Positions 44,051-50,929 of a stretch of DNA of 64,000 nt are shown piece after piece. The translations under genes and the position numbers were made by a program. The notes beneath the pieces are model-generated. The model made no database searches. It was not told the origin of the DNA and was given only the letters and a program-made list of their open reading frames with translations. The stretch's first letter is position 1, and the number at the start of each line of letters is the position of its first letter. The stretch is from Algibacter sp045066735 (GTDB taxonomy: Bacteria > Bacteroidota > Bacteroidia > Flavobacteriales > Flavobacteriaceae): NCBI RefSeq assembly GCF_045066735.1, contig NZ_JBISHH010000023.1:124001-188000 (forward strand), given 5' to 3'.

Positions 44051-44707
44051 ATGAAGACTGTATCTAACTGTGTAGAAGACATTTTAATTTCGCAACCTTA
44101 TTTAGAAGAAGCGCTTTCTAGAAATATTATAAATTTTAGTGCATTAGCGTTAGAACTTACCGAACCCATTAGCAAAATGCTAAAAAAGGATGTTAAAGCA
44201 GGAGCGATTATGATGGCCCTGCGTCGCTACAACCCACCAATTACATTAACCAATTCGGTAAAAATGAAACGCGTAATCCAGAACTTAGGCGATATTACTG
44301 TACGCTCTAATTTAACAGATTACACCGTTAAAAACTCCGAAACACTTATTGATAACCACGCCAAGATTCTAGCACGTATCAATCAAGAATCAAAATTATT
44401 CTACACTTTCACAAGAGGAATTCATGAAAGCAACATTATTGTTTCTAGTAGTTTAAACGATTTTATAAAAGACTCCTTAAAACGAGAATCCTTTATAGCT
44501 GTGCAAGAAGGCCTCTCGGCTATTAGTATTAATTTACCACAAGACAACTCTAAAATAGCAGGACTGTATTATCACTTTTTTAAGCGATTGGCTTGGGAAG
44601 GCATCGTGCTTTACGAGGTAATCTCTACCACCAACGAGTTCACCATTTTAGTTGAAGACGAATATGTAGACCAAGCCTTTGCAGCCATAAAACGAGTGAA
44701 ATCTTAA
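44051..44707 (+). CDS. ACT domain-containing protein (predicted regulator of amino acid metabolism, COG2150-like)
   Basis: A 218-residue protein. The N-terminal 70 residues are helical (ISQPYLEEALSRNIINFSAL and KKDVKAGAIMMALRRY, which look like an HTH-like domain). Residues about 135-215 carry ACT-like beta-alpha-beta modules: FIAVQEGLSAISINLPQDN and EGIVLYEVISTTNEFTILVE, ending EYVDQAFAAIKRV. This layout recalls COG2150. It is back to back with lysC, so a regulatory link to aspartate-family synthesis is plausible, but nothing in the sequence proves it. Confidence 0.7.
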   Translation: MKTVSNCVEDILISQPYLEEALSRNIINFSALALELTEPISKMLKKDVKAGAIMMALRRYNPPITLTNSVKMKRVIQNLGDITVRSNLTDYTVKNSETLIDNHAKILARINQESKLFYTFTRGIHESNIIVSSSLNDFIKDSLKRESFIAVQEGLSAISINLPQDNSKIAGLYYHFFKRLAWEGIVLYEVISTTNEFTILVEDEYVDQAFAAIKRVKS

Positions 44708-44730
44708 TTTTTAAATCTTAAATGATACAG

Positions 44731-44738
44731 TATCTTTG
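44731..44738 (+). promoter_or_regulatory. Promoter -7 element of the alpha/beta hydrolase gene
   Basis: TATCTTTG (TAnnTTTG) ends 17 nt before the ATG. Confidence 0.5.
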
Positions 44739-44755
44739 CCCGAGATATTCTAATC

Positions 44756-45535
44756 ATGATTTTACAGTACAAAGGCATTAATATATTTTATAGCGACCAA
44801 GGTAAAGGTAGCGCAATAGTTCTACTCCACGGTTTTTTAGAAAACTCGACAATGTGGGATGAGCTTACACCTGCTCTATCCAAAAAAAACCGAGTAATCT
44901 GCATTGATTTATTAGGCCACGGAAAAACAGACTGTTTAGGCTATGTACACAGCATGGAACTCATGGCGGAAGTTGTTAACACCGTTTTAAAACACTTAAA
45001 AATCCGTCGTTCCACATTTATTGGCCACTCCATGGGTGGTTACGTAGCACTCGCTTTCGCGGAAGAACATCCAGACGCATTAAAAGGCCTATGCCTAATG
45101 AACTCTACAGCTAGTGCCGACACAGCAGAAAAACAACTAAATAGAGATCGCGCCATTCTTGCTGTTAAGCAAAATCACAAAACCTTCATAAGGATGGCAA
45201 TTGTAAATCTTTTTAGACCAAAAAACAGAATCTTATTTACTGATAAAATAAAACAAATTAGAAAAGACGCCCAAAAAACACCACTTCAAGGTATTGTAGC
45301 AGCATTAGAAGGTATGAAAATCAGAAACGATCGTGAAGCACTCTTACATTTTACGCCTTTTAAAAAAATGTTAATTGCAGGGAAGAAAGACCCTGTTTTA
45401 TATTACGACACTCTTGTAGAACAAACCCAAAACACAGAGGTCAAACTAGTTACACTTCCAGATGGACATATGTCTCATATTGAAAATAAAGACGAGCTTT
45501 TGTTAAATTTAATGCATTTCATCGAAAAAATATAG
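44756..45535 (+). CDS. Alpha/beta hydrolase
   Basis: A 259-residue cytoplasmic hydrolase. The oxyanion HGFLENSTMW (residues 25-34), the nucleophile elbow GHSMGGYVAL (about residues 91-100, Ser93), an acid in GKKDPVLYY (about residues 208-216) and the final His in LPDGHMSHIENKDELL complete a catalytic triad. The substrate cannot be told from this; the closest well-known relatives include esterases and menaquinone-pathway MenH-like enzymes. It has its own promoter and no operon partner. Confidence 0.9.
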   Translation: MILQYKGINIFYSDQGKGSAIVLLHGFLENSTMWDELTPALSKKNRVICIDLLGHGKTDCLGYVHSMELMAEVVNTVLKHLKIRRSTFIGHSMGGYVALAFAEEHPDALKGLCLMNSTASADTAEKQLNRDRAILAVKQNHKTFIRMAIVNLFRPKNRILFTDKIKQIRKDAQKTPLQGIVAALEGMKIRNDREALLHFTPFKKMLIAGKKDPVLYYDTLVEQTQNTEVKLVTLPDGHMSHIENKDELLLNLMHFIEKI

Positions 45536-45594
45536 CTTTTCGTCGTGTTTATTTTTTATTTTTACTATATTCACAAAGTAAAAAACCAACCCCA

Positions 45595-45846
45595 ATGGAA
45601 AACACACCCTATAAACCAGCCCTTTTACCAAAAATGTATTGTAGTCTTTTTGGCCACAATTATAAAGTTTCTAAGAAAGTAACTTATCACGTAAGTGAGT
45701 ACACGTGCTCACATTGCAAAAAGCAATTAACCACAAGTAGCAACGGTGCTTTAATAGAGCTCACTCCAAAGTTCAAGGAAATAAACAATATTTTGGAACG
45801 CATACATACCAGCAGAAAAAACAGAAACAACAAAATTCTTATTTAA
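45595..45846 (+). CDS. Small zinc-ribbon protein (paralogue of 47318-47524)
   Basis: An 83-residue protein with MYCSLFGHNYKVSKKVTYH and YTCSHCKKQL (about residues 14-47): a Cys, a GHNY His and a CxxC that could bind one zinc. A basic tail (HTSRKNRNNK) follows. Residues 13-62 align with the other small protein beyond thiL, which has MFCASFGHNYFLIERTSFE, CKSC and the same AL/EI-with-charged-end pattern. I do not recognise a named function. Confidence 0.7.
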   Translation: MENTPYKPALLPKMYCSLFGHNYKVSKKVTYHVSEYTCSHCKKQLTTSSNGALIELTPKFKEINNILERIHTSRKNRNNKILI

Positions 45847-45861
45847 AACCTACAAAAAGCT

Positions 45862-45966
45862 ATGTTCTACTACAAACTTCCTTCAACATTAATACGCCCG
45901 CACCGCAAAGAAGTGCTACAACTAATACAACGCATTGTTTTAGATTACACTGTAAAAAACAATTAA
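45862..45966 (+). CDS. Possible 34-residue protein
   Basis: An ATG at 45862, 16 nt after the zinc-ribbon gene, opens 34 codons (MFYYKLPSTLIRPHRKEVLQ, then a short amphipathic helix) and stops at 45964-45966, overlapping the end of thiL by 4 nt. Its helix has a basic/hydrophobic pattern. No family is recognised and it may be chance. Confidence 0.3.
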   Translation: MFYYKLPSTLIRPHRKEVLQLIQRIVLDYTVKNN

Positions 45967-47006
45967 TCGAAATTTTTCCAACCTTGTGCAATTAAAGGAA
46001 TTCTAGTATTTGCGCGTGTAACTAAATGCACGCCTTCGTTGTCATCCTTCATGTGCCCAATAATACTTAAATGCGGATTTGCTTTAATTTTCGTGAAATC
46101 GTCTTGCGAAATTGTAAAAAGCAATTCATAATCTTCACCTCCATTCAAAGCAACAGTCGTGCTATCAATATCAAATTCCTCACAAACTGTTATTACAGTA
46201 GGATCTAAAGGGATTTTTTCTTCATATAAATCGCATCCAACTTTGCTACTCTTACATATATGTAAAATTTCAGAAGATAAACCATCGCTAACATCAATCA
46301 TAGCTGTCGGTTTAACATCTAATTCTTTTAGCAACTTACCGACATCTTTTCTAGCTTCTGGTTTTAACTGGCGCTCAATAATATAAGTATAGGCCTCTAA
46401 ATCTGGCTGACTATTCGGATTCACTTTATAAACTTCCTTTTCTCTTTCAAGTACTTGTAAGCCCATATAAGCAGCACCTAAATCTCCTGTAACAACTAAC
46501 AAATCTCCCGGCTTTGCGGTGTTTCTATAAACCTCATCACCTGTAGTCACCTGCCCAATGGCGGTTACAGAAATTAACAGCCCAGTTGTTGACGATGTGG
46601 TATCACCACCAACAACATCAATATTGTAAATTTTTGCCGCTGTTTCAATACCAGCATACAACTCTTCCACAGCTTCTAAAGGAAAACGATTAGAAACCGC
46701 TATTGAAACTGTAATTTGAGTAGCCTCTGCATTCATGGCATAAACATCAGATAGATTAACAACAACAGCTTTATAACCTAAATGCTTTAAAGGCATGTAG
46801 CTTAAATCGAAATGTACATTTTCCACCAATAAATCGGTAGTCACGACTATGTTTTTGTCTTCAAAATTTAAAACAGCAGCATCATCTCCAATTCCTTTAA
46901 CAGTGGAGCTATGTGTAATTTCAAAATTCTTAGTTAAATGCTCAATAAGTGCAAATTCCCCTAAAGTACTTAACGGCGTACGTTCTTGATTTTTATCTTC
47001 TATCAT
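45963..47006 (-). CDS. thiL: Thiamine-phosphate kinase
   Basis: A 347-residue enzyme of the PurM/ThiL fold that phosphorylates thiamine phosphate to the cofactor thiamine diphosphate. Visible motifs are LGEFALIEHL (residues 12-21), VKGIGDDAAVL (about residues 35-45, Mg/ATP loop), TTDLLVENVHFDLSYMPLKHLG and VGGDTTSS with TAMIDVSDGLS (about residues 232-242). I use the ATG at 47006, 42 codons inside the longest frame. The upstream extension has no family similarity, while MIEDKNQERTPLSTLGEF is a normal ThiL start. A promoter element ends 4 nt before this ATG and lies inside the longer frame. Confidence 0.93.
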   Translation of the reverse strand: MIEDKNQERTPLSTLGEFALIEHLTKNFEITHSSTVKGIGDDAAVLNFEDKNIVVTTDLLVENVHFDLSYMPLKHLGYKAVVVNLSDVYAMNAEATQITVSIAVSNRFPLEAVEELYAGIETAAKIYNIDVVGGDTTSSTTGLLISVTAIGQVTTGDEVYRNTAKPGDLLVVTGDLGAAYMGLQVLEREKEVYKVNPNSQPDLEAYTYIIERQLKPEARKDVGKLLKELDVKPTAMIDVSDGLSSEILHICKSSKVGCDLYEEKIPLDPTVITVCEEFDIDSTTVALNGGEDYELLFTISQDDFTKIKANPHLSIIGHMKDDNEGVHLVTRANTRIPLIAQGWKNFD

Positions 47007-47010
47007 GCTG

Positions 47011-47018
47011 CAAAAATA
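47011..47018 (-). promoter_or_regulatory. Promoter -7 element of thiL, 4 nt from the ATG
   Basis: On the minus strand TATTTTTG, then CAGC, then ATG. The 15 nt TATTTTTGCAGCATG is identical to the glyS start region. Confidence 0.55.
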
Positions 47019-47196
47019 AGAAGCTAATTCCGTTTTTAATAGAAAATCGAGAGCAAACCTCTTAGAATTACAAACATTAACCAAAGAACCTAAACTAAAC
47101 CAAATATTTCGAAGATTACCAGAACTTAACAAACAGAAGAAATCGAACTTCTTTAAACAATTGATTTCACCCTATTAGAGCTTTATCCAATCAACC

Positions 47197-47270
47197 TTTC
47201 ATCGTCATCAACGACTTTGACAGACTATAAAAACACGCATTTCATCGATTAATAATAATATTTCATCGAT
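47197..47270 (+). promoter_or_regulatory. Three phased TTTCATCG repeats upstream of a zinc-ribbon gene
   Basis: TTTCATCG occurs at 47197-47204, 47240-47247 and 47261-47268; the last two lie in an 11 bp direct repeat (ATTTCATCGAT) with a 21 bp period. The steps are 43 and 21 bp, close to four and two helical turns. The last copy ends about 18 nt before the TAAATTTG element, near the -33 region. Confidence 0.45.
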
Positions 47271-47287
47271 AATTTTGTCAATTTGCT

Positions 47288-47295
47288 TAAATTTG
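47288..47295 (+). promoter_or_regulatory. Promoter -7 element of the second zinc-ribbon gene
   Basis: TAAATTTG (TAnnTTTG) ends 22 nt before the ATG. Confidence 0.45.
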
Positions 47296-47317
47296 TAATC
47301 CCAAATACTATTAACTT

Positions 47318-47524
47318 ATGGAACATAATTTACCTCTAAATATGTTTTGCGCCTCTTTTGGCCATAACTATTTCCTTATTGAACGGACAAGTTTCGAAAT
47401 GTCTCAACTTATTTGCAAATCATGTGGTGCACAATTTAACTACAACACAGATGGAGAAATTGTAAAAGCAAAAACAAACTACACCAATTTAGACGAGATT
47501 ATAAAAATTTTAAGACCAAGTTAA
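47318..47524 (+). CDS. Small zinc-ribbon protein (paralogue of 45595-45846)
   Basis: A 68-residue protein, MFCASFGHNYFLIERTSFE (residues 9-27) followed by LICKSCGAQFNYNTDGEIV: Cys, GHNY His and CxxC as in the other small protein before thiL, with a shorter tail ending in a helix (LDEIIKILRPS). It lies on the plus strand with its own promoter and an operator-like repeat. The function is unknown; the fold suggests nucleic-acid or protein binding. Confidence 0.7.
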   Translation: MEHNLPLNMFCASFGHNYFLIERTSFEMSQLICKSCGAQFNYNTDGEIVKAKTNYTNLDEIIKILRPS

Positions 47525-47723
47525 TCTTTCAAATTTTCATTTTTTCTTCATACTAAATTGGACTTTCATATTTTAAAAAAATAAATGAATCTCACATCAA
47601 TTCTGCAATAAATTCATTTAAAAATCAGAACAATATGTAACCAAAAGCTAGTTCATAAAAAAAACCTATCAAACTATATGCTAATATAATGTTAGGTTCT
47701 ATGGAAATCCATGACTTATATTG

Positions 47724-47731
47724 TATATTTG
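47724..47731 (+). promoter_or_regulatory. Promoter -7 element of the suf operon
   Basis: TATATTTG (TAnnTTTG) ends 34 nt before the sufA-like ATG at 47766. It lies inside the longest frame and so rules out the far upstream start. Confidence 0.6.
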
Positions 47732-47737
47732 CACTCT

Positions 47738-47756
47738 ATTTAGAGCAAATCTAAAT
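47738..47756 (+). promoter_or_regulatory. Inverted repeat at the suf transcription start
   Basis: ATTTAGA (47738-47744), 5 nt, TCTAAAT (47750-47756) is a perfect 7-5-7 inverted repeat. It begins about where transcription should start, six or seven bases after the promoter element, a typical place for a repressor. No IscR-type or other named box is recognised with confidence. Confidence 0.45.
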
Positions 47757-47765
47757 TCAAAATAT

Positions 47766-48095
47766 ATGATAAAAGTTTCTGAAACAGCTAAAAAGAAAGT
47801 TATCGAGCTTATGACAGACGATGGCTATAATCCTACCGAAGATTTCGTTCGTGTTGGGGTAAAAAGTGGTGGTTGTTCTGGCTTATCTTACGATTTAAAG
47901 TTCGATAAAGAAAATCAAGAAGACGATAAAGTTTTTATCGATAATGGTGTAAAAATCATTGTTGACAAAAAGAGTTTCTTGTATTTAATAGGTACTACTC
48001 TAGAATACTCAGGAGGATTAAACGGCACAGGCTTCGTTTTTAATAATCCTAACGCAAACCGTACTTGCGGTTGTGGCGAATCGTTTTCATTATAA
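47766..48095 (+). CDS. sufA: HesB/IscA-type iron-sulfur assembly protein (SufA-like)
   Basis: A 109-residue A-type carrier that receives iron-sulfur clusters from SufBCD and passes them to target proteins. The cluster-binding cysteines are in VGVKSGGCSGLSYDL (Cys about residue 39) and RTCGCGESFSL at the C-terminus (CxC). The start is at 47766 (MIKVSETAKKK); the longer frame would begin upstream of the promoter element. It is the first gene of the suf operon and ends 17 nt before sufB. A-type carriers are hard to separate by name, so sufA is used by context. Confidence 0.9.
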   Translation: MIKVSETAKKKVIELMTDDGYNPTEDFVRVGVKSGGCSGLSYDLKFDKENQEDDKVFIDNGVKIIVDKKSFLYLIGTTLEYSGGLNGTGFVFNNPNANRTCGCGESFSL

Positions 48096-48112
48096 AAAAT
48101 TAAGAAAGAATT

Positions 48113-49561
48113 ATGTCGAAGTATACCGAGGATGATTTACGCGAAGAGCTAAAAACCAAAGAATACGAATACGGTTTTTTTACCGATATAGAATCTGAAA
48201 CATTTCCTATTGGTTTAAATGAAGATATTGTGCGCGCTATTTCTAAAAAGAAAGATGAGCCACAATGGATGACCGATTGGAGATTAGAAGCATTTAAAGT
48301 TTGGAAAGAAATGGCAGAGCCAGAATGGGCGAATGTTAGGTATACAAAACCAGATTTTCAAGCCATAGCTTACTATTCTGCTCCAACTTCTGTAGATCCA
48401 AATAAAACGTTAGATGATGTAGATCCTGATTTACTTGCTATGTACAAGAAATTAGGAATTTCTGTCGACGAACAGAAAAAAATGAACAATGTTGCTATGG
48501 ATATTGTTGTAGATTCCGTTTCGGTTGCTACAACGTTCAAGAAAACATTAGGAGAAAAGGGTATTATTTTTATGAGTATTTCTGAAGCTATTAAAGAGCA
48601 TCCAGAACTTGTAAAAAAATATTTAGGAACCGTTGTTCCAACTAAAGATAATTTTTATGCAGCTTTAAACTCTGCTGTTTTTAGTGATGGCTCTTTCTGC
48701 TATATTCCTAAAGGTGTTAGATGCCCAATGGAATTATCTACATACTTTAGAATTAACCAAGCAGGAACAGGACAATTTGAAAGAACTTTAGTAATTGCCG
48801 ACGAAGGTAGTTATGTAAGTTACCTAGAAGGTTGTACTGCACCAAGTCGTGATGAAAATCAATTACACGCAGCCGTTGTAGAGCTTATTGCTTTAGACGA
48901 TGCTGAAATAAAATACTCAACCGTACAAAACTGGTTCCCTGGTAATGCAGAAGGAAAAGGTGGTGTTTACAACTTTGTAACTAAAAGAGGTTTATGCGAG
49001 AAAAACGCAAAAATCTCATGGACACAAGTTGAAACTGGTTCGGCTGTAACATGGAAATATCCTTCTTGTATATTAAAAGGAGATAATTCTGTAGGTGAGT
49101 TTTACTCTATCGCAGTGACCAATAATTATCAACAAGCCGATACAGGTACAAAAATGATTCATATTGGTAAAAACACAAAATCTACCATTATTTCTAAAGG
49201 AATATCGGCAGGTAAATCGCAAAACAGTTACCGTGGTTTAGTACAAATTGGCTCTAGAGCTGATAATGCACGTAACTTTTCACAATGTGATAGTTTACTA
49301 ATGGGTAATGAATGTGGAGCACACACCTTCCCATATATTGAAGCTAAAAACAAAACAGCTAAAGTAGAACACGAAGCTACAACTAGTAAAATTGGTGAAG
49401 ATCAAATTTTCTACTGTAACCAACGTGGTATCGATACCGAAAAAGCTATTGCGTTAATTGTAAATGGTTTTAGTAAAGAGGTACTAAATAAGTTACCAAT
49501 GGAATTTGCTGTTGAAGCTCAAAAATTACTAGAAATTAGTTTAGAAGGTTCTGTAGGATAA
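48113..49561 (+). CDS. sufB: Fe-S cluster assembly scaffold SufB
   Basis: The 482-residue scaffold subunit of SufBC2D, on which the cluster is built. Family segments include KKDEPQWMTDWRLEAFKVW (about residues 43-61), GVRCPMELSTYFRIN, LEGCTAPSRDENQLHAAVVE (about residues 238-257) and the catalytic region QCDSLLMGNECGAHTFPYIE (about residues 393-412, Cys and Glu). GIDTEKAIALIVNGFSKEVL closes the beta-helix. It follows sufA by 17 nt and is separated from sufC by an inserted small lipoprotein gene. Confidence 0.97.
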   Translation: MSKYTEDDLREELKTKEYEYGFFTDIESETFPIGLNEDIVRAISKKKDEPQWMTDWRLEAFKVWKEMAEPEWANVRYTKPDFQAIAYYSAPTSVDPNKTLDDVDPDLLAMYKKLGISVDEQKKMNNVAMDIVVDSVSVATTFKKTLGEKGIIFMSISEAIKEHPELVKKYLGTVVPTKDNFYAALNSAVFSDGSFCYIPKGVRCPMELSTYFRINQAGTGQFERTLVIADEGSYVSYLEGCTAPSRDENQLHAAVVELIALDDAEIKYSTVQNWFPGNAEGKGGVYNFVTKRGLCEKNAKISWTQVETGSAVTWKYPSCILKGDNSVGEFYSIAVTNNYQQADTGTKMIHIGKNTKSTIISKGISAGKSQNSYRGLVQIGSRADNARNFSQCDSLLMGNECGAHTFPYIEAKNKTAKVEHEATTSKIGEDQIFYCNQRGIDTEKAIALIVNGFSKEVLNKLPMEFAVEAQKLLEISLEGSVG

Positions 49562-49581
49562 CATCTATTAAATCGATATAA

Positions 49582-49965
49582 ATGAAAAAATTAGCCATTT
49601 TAGTTCTTTGTATTTCACTATTTACAAGTTGTAAAAACGACAGCAAATCGAATGAAAACATATATCAAGATGATGATTTAACACTATTAAAAGGTGAATT
49701 TGTTTATTACGATGGTGCTGCAGTATTGCAAACAAGCACAGAAATCTATGGTGTTTTCATTACTGATAAACTAGAAGAACTAAATAAACAAGCAGAAGCC
49801 TTTAAAAACAGCAAAACCGATATGGTTACTGTTGAAATACGAGGCAAGGTAACGCAGGAACAAGACAAAAAAATTCTTTGGGAAAACAAAGTTGATATTG
49901 TTAAGATTATAAGCGTAACACCAGCACATAACGAAAACGAAGGCCTTGTTAAACTAGGCAGTTAA
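49582..49965 (+). CDS. Small lipoprotein inside the suf operon
   Basis: A 127-residue lipoprotein: the signal MKKLAILVLCISLFTSCK has its lipobox Cys at residue 17. The mature part is a small beta-rich domain (KGEFVYYDGAAVLQTSTEIYGV and MVTVEIRGKVTQEQDKKILW) resembling small NlpE-like OB folds. It starts 21 nt after sufB and ends 72 nt before sufC. A periplasmic lipoprotein amid cytoplasmic cluster-assembly genes is unexpected; it may be a passenger or may report on metals or envelope stress. No known family name is assigned. Confidence 0.75.
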   Translation: MKKLAILVLCISLFTSCKNDSKSNENIYQDDDLTLLKGEFVYYDGAAVLQTSTEIYGVFITDKLEELNKQAEAFKNSKTDMVTVEIRGKVTQEQDKKILWENKVDIVKIISVTPAHNENEGLVKLGS

Positions 49966-50037
49966 ATAATAAAATTAAACACCGAATTCTAATTTGATTA
50001 GAATATTCTAATCGAAACAGAATTTAAAATATAAAGT

Positions 50038-50790
50038 ATGTTAAAAATAAATAATTTACACGCAAGCGTAGAAGATAAAGGCATTCTAAAAGGTATTAAC
50101 CTAGAAGTGAAAGCAGGAGAAGTTCACGCTATTATGGGGCCAAATGGTTCTGGTAAAAGTACACTAGCTTCAGTTATCGCTGGAAAAGAAGAATATGAAG
50201 TTACAGATGGTAACATTATTTTTGAAGGTGAGGATATTGAAGAATTAGCAGCCGAAGAGCGCGCTCATAAAGGTGTGTTTTTATCGTTTCAGTACCCGGT
50301 TGAAATCCCTGGAGTATCTGTAACTAACTTTATAAAAACAGCTATTAACGAATCGCGTAAAGCAAAAGGTTTAGGAGATATGCCTGCCAAAGACATGCTT
50401 AAACTTATTCGTGATAAAGCAGATTTATTAGAAATGGATCGTAAATTTTTATCTCGCTCGTTAAACGAAGGTTTTTCCGGTGGAGAAAAAAAACGTAACG
50501 AAATTTTCCAAATGGCCATGTTAGAGCCAAAATTAGCAATACTTGATGAAACTGATTCTGGTTTAGATATCGATGCATTGCGTATTGTTGCGAATGGTGT
50601 TAACAAACTTAAAAGCAAAGACAACGCTGTAGTTGTAATTACACACTACCAACGTCTTTTAGACTATATCGTTCCAGATTTTGTACATGTTTTATACAAT
50701 GGTAAAATTGTAAAATCGGGTGGTAAAGAGCTAGCTCACGAGCTTGAAGAAAAAGGATACGATTGGATTAAAGAAGAAGTGAACGCTTAA
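50038..50790 (+). CDS. sufC: Fe-S cluster assembly ATPase SufC
   Basis: The 250-residue ABC-type ATPase of SufBC2D. Walker A is GPNGSGKST (residues 34-42), the signature is FSGGEKKRNE (about residues 147-156), and Walker B is LAILDETDSGLD (about residues 167-178). The characteristic SufC-like VFLSFQYPVEIPGVSVTNF (about residues 80-98) sets it apart from transporter ATPases. It is soluble and drives conformational change in SufB and SufD. Confidence 0.97.
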   Translation: MLKINNLHASVEDKGILKGINLEVKAGEVHAIMGPNGSGKSTLASVIAGKEEYEVTDGNIIFEGEDIEELAAEERAHKGVFLSFQYPVEIPGVSVTNFIKTAINESRKAKGLGDMPAKDMLKLIRDKADLLEMDRKFLSRSLNEGFSGGEKKRNEIFQMAMLEPKLAILDETDSGLDIDALRIVANGVNKLKSKDNAVVVITHYQRLLDYIVPDFVHVLYNGKIVKSGGKELAHELEEKGYDWIKEEVNA

Positions 50791-50793
50791 AAA

Positions 50794-50929
50794 CAGTCTC
50801 AGTATTTGGTAACAGCATGCAGTTGCATTCTTAAACCCAATTACTCAAGATTATAAAACATAGTAAACAGTTTAACTCCTAGATTTTCTTTTACTGAAAA
50901 ACTGAGACTGCGACTGAAAACTGAAAACA
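50794..50929 (+). repeat. Inverted repeat and ACTG-rich degenerate repeat between sufC and sufD
   Basis: CAGTCTCAGT (50794-50803) is the exact inverse of ACTGAGACTG (50901-50910), 97 nt apart. The right arm runs into ACTGAAAACTGAGACTG-type units just before sufD. I recall ACTG-rich units of this kind as recurrent in flavobacterial intergenic DNA. It lies at the only long gap between sufB and sufD other than the lipoprotein gene. Confidence 0.45.

Larger units (their letters stand above)
47007..47317. other. Intergenic region between thiL and the second zinc-ribbon gene
   Basis: The 311 bp carry the thiL promoter (47011-47018), three TTTCATCG repeats and the promoter of the plus-strand gene. 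A frame upstream of thiL is open to 47132 but has no family resemblance, so I treat it as non-coding. No RNA gene is visible. Confidence 0.6.

Noticed and set aside
47007..47132. 42-codon N-terminal extension of thiL
   Set aside because: It contains the promoter element, has no ThiL similarity and would place the start upstream of the probable transcription start.
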